Part shown: positions 56,798-64,000 of the stretch, piece by piece
Numbering within the stretch: the first letter of the stretch is position 1
Layout: each line of letters begins with the position of its first letter
NCBI RefSeq assembly: GCF_002913045.1
Contig: NZ_PPAF01000004.1
Coordinates: 1-64,000 of the forward strand
Source: Campylobacter concisus
Lineage (GTDB): Bacteria > Campylobacterota > Campylobacteria > Campylobacterales > Campylobacteraceae
Length of the DNA stretch: 64,000 nt
Direction of reading: 5' to 3'
Translations under genes and position numbers: made by a program
Notes under the pieces: model-generated
The model's database searches: none
Told to the model about the DNA's origin: nothing
The model's input: the letters and a program-made list of their open reading frames with translations, nothing else

Positions 56798-57542
56798 TTA
56801 ATTTTTTAATTTCTGTAAAACCATACGTTTTTAATATATTAAATACTCTATTTTGAGAAAAACATTCAAATACAATAGCTTGAACATTATATTGTGTAAA
56901 AAAGTTCCTTCCTCCCTTTAGCACTTGTTCTTCGAAGCCTTCAACATCTATTTTTATTATATATCTATCATCTTGGGCAAAATTATTATCAACGATAAAT
57001 TTATCTAATGTTATTGCTTGTACCTCTATGCCATCTTCCGTTTGAATTATATGATTTACAGTTGAACTCCCGCCATAATCTGAGAAATGAACACTACCTA
57101 TACTATCTGATAGAGCCAATTGTTTTACAATTGTTTCGTCCAAATTATTTAGCAAAAAATTTATTTTACATCTTTTGGAAGTATATGGATGTGGCTCAAA
57201 GGCTATAATACTATCACAAACATCCATCATTGAGATACTATAGGAACCAATATTTGCACCAATATCTAAAAATATAGTTTTACCGCATTTCTGGCAATTG
57301 TTTTGCTTTGCAAATTCTCTTAATAGTAAAATTTCTTCTCTATCTGGTATATCGGTATATGCATACATGCTCGACACATTGCAATTAGGATATAAAAAAA
57401 TATTTTTGCCATTAAAAATGGTCTTTGATATTATCTTTTTTGATAATCTTTTAAAAATTTGAAAAGATATGCCAATAAACAAATATTTTATTTTATATAT
57501 ACCATTATTTTTATTCCATATATATTTTAATACATTTAGCAT
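56766..57542 (-). CDS. FkbM-family methyltransferase
   Basis: A 258-residue SAM-dependent enzyme. The FkbM pattern is present: IFLDIGANIGSYSISM near 90-105, then FEPHP near 115, and the end block IIKIDVEGFEEQVLKGG near 205. Such enzymes O-methylate sugars in surface polysaccharides. I chose the ATG at 57542 with GGGAG seven bases upstream and one base after the preceding stop; an ATG at 57572 lies inside the GT2 gene. Confidence 0.85.
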   Translation of the reverse strand: MLNVLKYIWNKNNGIYKIKYLFIGISFQIFKRLSKKIISKTIFNGKNIFLYPNCNVSSMYAYTDIPDREEILLLREFAKQNNCQKCGKTIFLDIGANIGSYSISMMDVCDSIIAFEPHPYTSKRCKINFLLNNLDETIVKQLALSDSIGSVHFSDYGGSSTVNHIIQTEDGIEVQAITLDKFIVDNNFAQDDRYIIKIDVEGFEEQVLKGGRNFFTQYNVQAIVFECFSQNRVFNILKTYGFTEIKKLSENNYCATKS

Positions 57543-57543
57543 T

Positions 57544-58359
57544 TCATGATCTCCCAATAAACCTTTTGACATAGTATTTAAATAAAATCCAATATTTAAT
57601 TAGATCCAAAACTAATGCACTGGCTACTTTATTATCTCTTTTTATCTTATCATACTCTTTAAATATCTCCAGAGTTCTTCCATTCCCAATGCCGTCATCT
57701 CGCCATCTGGCAGAAACGATATCTTTAGTTATAACGCTTGGAAAATTTCGATAACTTCGAAGCAAATGCTCATAGTCCATACAAAATTTATTATTTAGAT
57801 CAAAAAGTCCATATTTTTCAAAATAGCTCCTTGGTACAAACAATCCCTGATGCGGCAAGGACATCCTAAATAGCAGTGATCTTTTATCAAAATTCTTTAC
57901 AAATTTAGACCTATAAATTTCATTTCCATCTTCGTCCACTCTTTGTATCCTTGTGCTTATTATAGATAATTCTCCAGCCTTTATATCTTTAAAAATCTCT
58001 TCTAAAGTTTCACTAGATAAAAACCCATCGCCATCACCTTGAAAATTTATATAATCACCTTTTGCAGCCATTACACCCTTATTAAAAGCATCGCTTATGC
58101 CCTTATCTTTTTCGCTAATCCAATATGATATTTTGTCTTCATATTTTTTTATAATTTCTAAAGTACCATCAGTACTTCCACCATCTATTATGATGTATTC
58201 AAAATTTTTATAAGTCTGATTTATGATACTTTTAATAGTTTGCTCTAAATATTTCTCACCATTAAAAACGACTGTTATGATAGAAATCATAGGCTTATTA
58301 TTAGATGCTTCTAAATAATTCATGTTAAAATTATCTTTTCTATTATTATTTTTTCTCAT
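57544..58359 (-). CDS. Family 2 glycosyltransferase
   Basis: A 271-residue GT-A enzyme. After a charged leader, ISIITVVFNGEKYL, DGGSTDGT near 63, SEKDKGISDAFNKG near 86 and the QGDGDGF acidic motif near 110 are the donor-binding elements. Its layout parallels the GT2 at 52929. A later ATG at 58323 is an alternative start that would drop the leader. It overlaps the upstream GT4 by 14 bases. Confidence 0.87.
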   Translation of the reverse strand: MRKNNNRKDNFNMNYLEASNNKPMISIITVVFNGEKYLEQTIKSIINQTYKNFEYIIIDGGSTDGTLEIIKKYEDKISYWISEKDKGISDAFNKGVMAAKGDYINFQGDGDGFLSSETLEEIFKDIKAGELSIISTRIQRVDEDGNEIYRSKFVKNFDKRSLLFRMSLPHQGLFVPRSYFEKYGLFDLNNKFCMDYEHLLRSYRNFPSVITKDIVSARWRDDGIGNGRTLEIFKEYDKIKRDNKVASALVLDLIKYWILFKYYVKRFIGRS

Positions 58360-59500
58360 TCATTTTCAAAACTTCTTTGCATACTGATACATAAATATTT
58401 GCAAACTTTTTTGTCCTTGCTTCTAATGGCTCTACATTACTCTCATTTTCTATCTTATAAAATTTTAGTACTTCTTTTAAAGACTCAATACTATCTCTTT
58501 TAAAAAAAGCTGCGTTTGGATATTGTTCTTTATGCACATCCAAATCAGACAAGATCATATTTTTTCCTACACTTTTACACTCTTCGACGGTAGAACTCCA
58601 ACCCTCAAACAAAGATGGATTTATTACTGCTTTTGAGAATTTAATCAATGCAAAAACATCTTCATAATCCACGAGTCCCAAAAGTTTTATATTGTCTTCA
58701 AGATTATTTGATTTTATAAATTCCCTTGTATCATCAATATATGTTTTATTTCTATAATCACCTAGATACCCAGTACAAACAATATTAATCTCAATGCCAT
58801 CTTTTTTTAATTCACTAATGGCTTCAAATATCATCATGTGATTCTTATGCTTCCAAAATTGATTTGGTATATAAAAAAAATCATCTTTTATTTCATACTT
58901 TTGCAATAACAAACTTTTATCATGTTCACCTAGTTCAAAATATCTACTATTTGGTTGCGAAACAAATTGCAAAACTCTTGCCTTGTCTTCATAATTAGGT
59001 GCAAATTTTTTCATATCTTTTAATGCATCAAAACTACTAAGAACAATTAGATCACTATCTCTTATTAACTTTAAAAAATCATTATTCCTATTTCGTATCT
59101 CTTTTTCAGAAAACATTTGAGGTAAATGAATATGTTGAAAATCAGGTATCCAATTTATAGTTTTTACATTTTTTAAATTTGTTATAGCTGCGTGAGAAAG
59201 TATTTGTATATTATGTTTTTTAAGGATATTTTCGAGCAAAATATTCGTTTTAAATATTTTTTTTTCTATTTTACTAAGAAACCATTTTATACTTTTTCTG
59301 TCAAATACGCTATCTTCTATTACAGTTGCATATTCTTGAAACATTCTTTTTGTTTCTATATCTATTTTTTTACCAACAAAAACAAATACTTCAAGCTCTT
59401 TTTTTTCTACAGAATTTATAGCAAAAAGCAAGTTTTTAAAATAGTTTAATCCACCCATCCATTCTTTTGACACACTACCTATAAATCCAACTTTAATCAT
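58346..59500 (-). CDS. Family 4 glycosyltransferase
   Basis: A 384-residue GT-B enzyme. The acceptor-domain segment WIPDFQHIHLPQMFS near 118-132 is characteristic of this GT4 subgroup. The C-terminal domain has FYIPNQFWKHKNHMMIFEA near 210 and NPSLFEGWSSTVEECKSVGK near 297. It is unusually AT-rich. It overlaps the epimerase by eight bases. Confidence 0.86.
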   Translation of the reverse strand: MIKVGFIGSVSKEWMGGLNYFKNLLFAINSVEKKELEVFVFVGKKIDIETKRMFQEYATVIEDSVFDRKSIKWFLSKIEKKIFKTNILLENILKKHNIQILSHAAITNLKNVKTINWIPDFQHIHLPQMFSEKEIRNRNNDFLKLIRDSDLIVLSSFDALKDMKKFAPNYEDKARVLQFVSQPNSRYFELGEHDKSLLLQKYEIKDDFFYIPNQFWKHKNHMMIFEAISELKKDGIEINIVCTGYLGDYRNKTYIDDTREFIKSNNLEDNIKLLGLVDYEDVFALIKFSKAVINPSLFEGWSSTVEECKSVGKNMILSDLDVHKEQYPNAAFFKRDSIESLKEVLKFYKIENESNVEPLEARTKKFANIYVSVCKEVLKMNEKK

Positions 59501-60410
59501 CTAGTCCCTTTATCCACTCTACATAGTTTATTATCTCTTGTTTTAAATTTTTATCCGCCTTAAAGCCATTTTTCTCTAATTTGTGTGTATCCGCCCAGTA
59601 GTATATTGGGTTACCAACATTTTCTTGATTATTAAATTTTATATTAATATTTGGATTTACTAGATTTCTTATCATTTCTACTACATCTTTTATGGTATGC
59701 TTTACACCAGTTCCACCGTTTATGATATAAAATTTCTCATCTTTTTTTAACAACATATCAACTAAACGCAAAACATCACTTATGTGTATAAAATCCCTTG
59801 TCTCTTTCCCTGTACCCCAAAAGACAGCTTCGTTACTACTATCTAATATTTTTTGGCAAGCATCCCAAAGTAACTGCTTCTTAAGACCATTTCCGTATAC
59901 TGAAAAGAGTCTTACTATGGAAATATTTAAATCAAATTTTTCGCTATAACTCTGACACAGGTCCTCAGCTATTTTTTTATGATACCCATAAGGAGAAACT
60001 GGTCTTCCAAAATACTCTTCTACGATCGGCTTATCCTCACATTCGCCTTGTACCGCTGGACTTGATGGGTAGATAAGATGGGAATTATTGTTGTACACCC
60101 TCATATATTCTAAAACTTCAAGTGTACCATTTACTGTTTTTTTAAAATCTTCGTATGGACATTTAACAGAAAAACCGACAGAGCCACTACCGCCACAATG
60201 CACTATAACATCAAAGACTTGTTCGAATTCCAAAATTGACTTTATCGACACATCATCCTTTTTCCAATAGTCAAGCCCGATCTCTTTTGACTCTTCTATA
60301 GACAGTCCGCCGTGTCCTATACCATATGTCTGATATCCTAGAGCTTTAAAATGATTTGCTATGCTTGAACCTAAAAAACCCTTGGCTCCAGTAATTAATA
60401 TTTTTTTCAT
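59493..60410 (-). CDS. NAD-dependent sugar epimerase/dehydratase
   Basis: A 305-residue extended short-chain dehydrogenase. The NAD loop GAKGFLGSS is at 7-15, then the SxxPA-type YPSSPAVQGE near 114, and the catalytic Tyr-Lys in YGYHKKIAE near 140. The substrate is a nucleotide sugar; I cannot tell 4-epimerase from 4,6-dehydratase by reading. It precedes the GT4 and overlaps the methyltransferase by four bases. Confidence 0.86.
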   Translation of the reverse strand: MKKILITGAKGFLGSSIANHFKALGYQTYGIGHGGLSIEESKEIGLDYWKKDDVSIKSILEFEQVFDVIVHCGGSGSVGFSVKCPYEDFKKTVNGTLEVLEYMRVYNNNSHLIYPSSPAVQGECEDKPIVEEYFGRPVSPYGYHKKIAEDLCQSYSEKFDLNISIVRLFSVYGNGLKKQLLWDACQKILDSSNEAVFWGTGKETRDFIHISDVLRLVDMLLKKDEKFYIINGGTGVKHTIKDVVEMIRNLVNPNINIKFNNQENVGNPIYYWADTHKLEKNGFKADKNLKQEIINYVEWIKGLDD

Positions 60411-61186
60411 ACCATTTTCATCTTTTCAATCATCATATTCATATCGCTATCTGTTTTTGGCTTTTTCTTAAAAAAATTTTCAAGCTTTAACTTTCTAATG
60501 ATTTTCTCCAATAAAAATATCCTGTTATTTAACTTTTTTTTAGAAAATATATGTAAATTTCTTCCATTGCTTATAAGATTATAACCATACTTTTTAGCTA
60601 TATACTCTAATGTTTTATTCGAAAATATAGATATATGTTGTCCATGTTCAAGACAATAATACCACCAGTTATTAGTGGATGGTGCAGGTACCGTTACTAG
60701 TTCTGTTGATAAAAGTACAAAATCTGTTAAGCTAAATATTTTTTCTATTTCTTCTATCGGATTTTCAAAATGTTCAAAATTTTCAAAAGAAGTGACAGCT
60801 TCATACTTTTTATCAGATATACTGCCTTCAAATCCTCTAGCAACTAAATTTATAGCATACTTATCATACCAATAAAAATTAAAGCCATTATCACGCATCA
60901 TCCGTGTAAAAATGCCATACCCTCCACCATAATCCAAAAAATCACATTTTGTATTTACGCATGATGACATTACAAAAGTAGCTATTTTAGAAAAAATAAT
61001 ATTTCTTGCAATTACTCCAGTATCAGATACACTAATAGCATCACTATATGACTCTTTAAGCCAGTATGGGTTTTCTGTTTGTACAAAACCACACTTTTCA
61101 CATTGAAAGTAGTTAATATGATATTTATTTAAAATAAAACCGTGATCAAATTTTTTAGCAAGACCATTACATATTTTGCAATTCAA
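60407..61186 (-). CDS. Zinc-ribbon class I methyltransferase
   Basis: A 259-residue protein. An N-terminal zinc-ribbon pairs CKIC at 3-6 with CEKC near 29-32. A SAM domain follows with [12 protein letters not shown] near 82. This layout (Cys knuckles plus methyltransferase) is shared with C-methyltransferases of sugar biosynthesis, but the usual C-terminal extension is missing. The role in modifying the glycan is inferred. Confidence 0.8.
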   Translation of the reverse strand: MNCKICNGLAKKFDHGFILNKYHINYFQCEKCGFVQTENPYWLKESYSDAISVSDTGVIARNIIFSKIATFVMSSCVNTKCDFLDYGGGYGIFTRMMRDNGFNFYWYDKYAINLVARGFEGSISDKKYEAVTSFENFEHFENPIEEIEKIFSLTDFVLLSTELVTVPAPSTNNWWYYCLEHGQHISIFSNKTLEYIAKKYGYNLISNGRNLHIFSKKKLNNRIFLLEKIIRKLKLENFFKKKPKTDSDMNMMIEKMKMV

Positions 61187-62802
61187 ATTAAATCCCCATA
61201 TCTAGAAGTAGCCGCCATTATAGGCATATTAATATTTGGCTTATTCTTTTGCAATATCTTTAAATATTCCTCTTCGCTTGGCATAAACTTCTCTAAATTT
61301 GTATCAAAATTTTCTACTCTGCACCACTGATTTATTTTAAAATCAAATCTTTTTATTACCTTACAAGGATTACCAACGGCGATGCTAAATGGAGGAATGT
61401 CTTTTGTAACAACACTGCCGGCACCTATGATAGAGCCATGACCTACACTAACTGCTCCAAGGACTATCACGCCAGCACCGATCCAAACATTCGCCCCTAT
61501 TTTTAATGTATCGCCATTTGTTGTTCCAGTTGCTATATATGGCTCCATTGGATCCTTGTATATATGATTACTTCCAAGAAATTTACAGTCGTTGCTAGTC
61601 ATTACATAATCACTAATAATAAGCTTCTTGCTTGAACTTAAAAGATTTCTCCGTCCTAAATAACAATAATTGCCTATTTTAATGTGTTTAAAATTCTTAA
61701 TTCGCCCATTTACATTTAGCCACGACCACTCTCCTATGAGGGTATTCGAACCGATACCAACACTCTCCCATCCAAATACATTAACCGTTTTATCAATATA
61801 TGTATTTTTTCCTATATCTTTTTTATGAAATAGTAATTTTACTTTTGAAAATAGTATTAGTAAAATCTGTTTTTGTTTTTGAGATAGATATTTTTTTAGT
61901 TTATTTATTATTTTTCTTTTTATACTTATTTTATTTTTTTCTCTTAATATACTAGACACTACATTTCTATTTATTGTTTTTTCAACAATATCTTTTGTAA
62001 AACTAGGATAAAAATTTACTAGTTCGTCCTCGTGTTCCGAGAAAGAGCAGTGAGTTCCACTTCCATCAAACCCAATATTTTTCACTAATTTCTTAGCAGG
62101 ATATAGCGTAAGTCCTTTTTGTTTAAATACGCATAGATACCAATAAATCGCCCATGAATCTATTTTACCATCGATCTGCGTCTTAGCCATACTGACACAA
62201 TCATAAGAATCATCAAAATTAAAAAGATTTTTTTCCTGTTTTGAGCTGCTGATGATTTGCTCCAAATCCCTTTTATCTCGTTTAAATTTTTGCCATCTAT
62301 CCGCCCAAGTACCCCAGCTCCAAGAGCTAGTAAGTTTCAAAAAATAGCTACTTTCGATATCTGATATATTATCAGTAAAAGAATACCCAGTAACGCTGTA
62401 TACTTTGCCCTCATTTTTATAAATTTCTAGTGCTTCGTTTATAAATTTTAAAAAATTCGGACTTGTTATTAAGTCATCCTCAAGAACAATTATTTTGCCA
62501 TATTCATTTACAATTTTTGTAACGCCGTCTATGATACTATTTGCGAGACCATAGTTTTTTTCTCTTTCAATGATTGTAATATTTTTAAATCCATTTATAC
62601 TTTTTATATATTCTCTTACCTCTGCTACTTTTTGTTTTGACTCTTCATTTTTAGCCGCATCAGAATATATAAAAAGATCACTTTTATTTGCAAATTTATT
62701 TTTTTGCAAGGCCTCTATAGTCTGCTTCGTATGATCCAATCTATTATAGACAAATAGCACTATTGGCGCTAAATTATACGATTTTATATCAATTTGTTGC
62801 AT
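61183..62802 (-). CDS. Glycosyltransferase-acetyltransferase fusion
   Basis: A 539-residue protein with two catalytic parts. Residues about 1-290 are a GT-A-type transferase with [18 protein letters not shown] near 12 and the acidic VLEDDLIT near 108. After a basic helical linker, residues 350-500 are a left-handed beta-helix acyltransferase (hexapeptide repeats; [18 protein letters not shown] and the closing [15 protein letters not shown]). I chose the ATG at 62802 with GGAG upstream; a TTG at 62817 is the alternative. It overlaps the asnB-like gene by 14 bases. Confidence 0.85.
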   Translation of the reverse strand: MQQIDIKSYNLAPIVLFVYNRLDHTKQTIEALQKNKFANKSDLFIYSDAAKNEESKQKVAEVREYIKSINGFKNITIIEREKNYGLANSIIDGVTKIVNEYGKIIVLEDDLITSPNFLKFINEALEIYKNEGKVYSVTGYSFTDNISDIESSYFLKLTSSWSWGTWADRWQKFKRDKRDLEQIISSSKQEKNLFNFDDSYDCVSMAKTQIDGKIDSWAIYWYLCVFKQKGLTLYPAKKLVKNIGFDGSGTHCSFSEHEDELVNFYPSFTKDIVEKTINRNVVSSILREKNKISIKRKIINKLKKYLSQKQKQILLILFSKVKLLFHKKDIGKNTYIDKTVNVFGWESVGIGSNTLIGEWSWLNVNGRIKNFKHIKIGNYCYLGRRNLLSSSKKLIISDYVMTSNDCKFLGSNHIYKDPMEPYIATGTTNGDTLKIGANVWIGAGVIVLGAVSVGHGSIIGAGSVVTKDIPPFSIAVGNPCKVIKRFDFKINQWCRVENFDTNLEKFMPSEEEYLKILQKNKPNINMPIMAATSRYGDLI

Positions 62803-64000
62803 TATTGCCGGCTCCAAATTTTTTAATTGCTTTTTCCCAAATATATGGTGTTAAATTCTTCCAAGAATTTTCAGCCAACGCATAGCTATTTGTATTTTTA
62901 TTTACGATACTCAAAATTTGACTTTGAAGATCAGATGGATTGTCTATCAAGCTAGATTCCATAAAGCCTTTTTCGTGAACCGTATCCAAGAACCATTCCT
63001 TTAAATCACCCTGCATCCAATCAACTATTGGAGAGTTAAATCCAATCTTAGACTTTCTCCATGTTATCTCTTTTGGCATATAAGGATCTATGGCATCTCT
63101 TATGAGCTTTTTTGTATAGCCATTTCCAAATTTACTAGAATACGGCAAAGAGGTTACAAAAGAGACGATCCTGTGATCCATAAAAGGCATCCTTATCTCT
63201 ACGCTATTTGTCATAGAATACCTATCATAATTCCTAAGCAAGGTTGGCAATATTGTTTCATGAAAAATTATATATAGTTGCTGAGAAAAGCTATCAAGTT
63301 TTTTAAAATTTTTATGGTTGGCATCTTTTGACCTAATTTCTTTTCCAAAAATTATTTTTGCTATTTTCTTTATCATAAATTTAACATATATATTAAAATT
63401 ACTATTCCTATCAAACTGTGTTCCATTACCCAATGTCTCTTGATAGGTATTAAGTATGTCAATACTATTTTTTATCGAAAATTTACTATTCCATAAGGCT
63501 TCAACTAAATGTCCATAGCCACTAAAAAGCTCATCTGCTCCATGCCCATCTAATGTCACTGTCGTTCCATGTTTTTTTACAGCTCCATATGTAGCCATCA
63601 TTGGTATCGGGCTAGTTATATATAAATCCTCAAACATATAAAAATATTTTTCTAGGTTATCCCAATACTTAAGAGGCTCAATGTTTATATAGGTAGCTTC
63701 AATTCCTATATGATCAACAACCATTTTTGCAAAATGTGATTCATCAAGTGGAGTACCTGGAAAAGATGCAACAAAAGCATGTTGCCAGTCATTCTTGCCA
63801 TAATCAACATAAGATTTTGATAGATGAGCCATAGCTGAAATAGTTGCACTACTATCAAGCCCTCCACTAAGGGCTGTTCCTATGGATACATCTGCTCTCA
63901 TCCTAATCTTACAGGCGTCTAAAAACAATTCCCTAAATCGCTCTACTTGAGCATCATATGTTTTTGGTGGCTCCACAATATTATCAAGCGTGTTCCAATA
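62789..64000 (-). CDS. asnB: Asparagine synthase-like amidotransferase, 5' end cut off by window
   Basis: The frame is open through the right edge, so the N-terminal glutaminase part lies outside. The visible 404 codons include the ATP pyrophosphatase loop SGGLDSSA near 63978 minus about 130 bases and the synthase motifs [14 protein letters not shown] and MPFMDHRI. AsnB-like proteins in glycan loci are thought to amidate sugar acids; plain asparagine synthesis is also possible. It is the most upstream gene seen of the locus. Confidence 0.85.
   Translation of the reverse strand, partial: YWNTLDNIVEPPKTYDAQVERFRELFLDACKIRMRADVSIGTALSGGLDSSATISAMAHLSKSYVDYGKNDWQHAFVASFPGTPLDESHFAKMVVDHIGIEATYINIEPLKYWDNLEKYFYMFEDLYITSPIPMMATYGAVKKHGTTVTLDGHGADELFSGYGHLVEALWNSKFSIKNSIDILNTYQETLGNGTQFDRNSNFNIYVKFMIKKIAKIIFGKEIRSKDANHKNFKKLDSFSQQLYIIFHETILPTLLRNYDRYSMTNSVEIRMPFMDHRIVSFVTSLPYSSKFGNGYTKKLIRDAIDPYMPKEITWRKSKIGFNSPIVDWMQGDLKEWFLDTVHEKGFMESSLIDNPSDLQSQILSIVNKNTNSYALAENSWKNLTPYIWEKAIKKFGAGNNATN

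Noticed and set aside
52929-64000. Poly-G or poly-C tracts for phase variation in the glycan genes
   Set aside because: None of eight or more bases was seen; only ordinary A/T runs are present.
1-64000. CRISPR array, prophage, insertion sequence or rRNA operon
   Set aside because: No regularly spaced repeats, integrase, transposase, phage structural gene or rRNA sequence was found on reading.

Overview
This window is a low-GC chromosomal segment of an epsilonproteobacterium, most likely a Campylobacter close to C. concisus. That placement rests on the recognised proteins (FliI, ComM, TerC, MntP, truncated-TGS ThrRS, a Znu zinc cluster), on familiar neighbour groups (xth-dgkA-small HTH gene; prfA-rpsT facing glmM-lspA), on dense gene packing with stop-start overlaps, on frequent TTG/GTG starts, and on TATAAT-type -10 boxes. 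It is inference from reading, not a database match.

Layout. 1-640: six tRNA genes on the minus strand (Pro, His, Arg-TCG, Arg-TCT, Leu, Lys), with a near-consensus promoter before Pro and another before Lys. 1063-8739: a minus-strand housekeeping block (TerC, purN, nnr, comM, def, a degenerate GGDEF protein, clpP, tig). 8877-10753: folE-fliI on the plus strand. 11336-17299: a minus-strand run (AAA ATPase, acyl-CoA ligase, FadL-type porin, endonuclease IV, lipoprotein). 17368-20982: tRNA-Glu, mntP, a DUF4197 protein, an EamA transporter, a methyltransferase and a thioesterase. 20973-25523: a zinc region, with a short Fur-family regulator divergent from znuA, a DUF1007/NicO metal transporter, znuC and znuB. 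25504-32354: a MATE pump, a pilin-like protein, a di-haem peroxidase coupled to a PAS-GGDEF-EAL protein, xth, dgkA and a small HTH protein. 32768-39735: a Mop protein, prfA, rpsT, then glmM-lspA-TM2-hemJ-hypothetical, and accC. 39963-43800: gdhA, visibly richer in GC, flanked by an intact SUKH/SMI1-like gene and a decayed copy of it, plus other gene remnants. 43958-50063: infC-thrS, a YbaK protein, ung, small genes and rarA. 50677-52260: an alanine/glycine:cation symporter and tRNA-Val. 52929-64000: an AT-rich, tightly overlapping minus-strand surface-glycan locus that runs off the right edge.

How the genes fit together. The znu genes form a zinc (perhaps Zn/Ni) homeostasis module with a palindromic operator candidate. 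The glycan locus combines three GT4 and two GT2 glycosyltransferases, a GT-acetyltransferase fusion, an O-acyltransferase, an FkbM methyltransferase, a second methyltransferase, an NAD-dependent epimerase and an AsnB-like amidotransferase. It probably builds a strain-variable LOS or O-chain-like structure.

The most interesting unexplained signals are: a candidate small RNA at about 46515-46646 with three hairpins and an intrinsic terminator; a peroxidase-EAL gene pair; the NicO protein inside the Znu operon; the SUKH gene and its decayed copy around gdhA; and several gene fossils in apparently empty DNA, including the C-terminus of a flavocytochrome c/fumarate-reductase-type flavoprotein.
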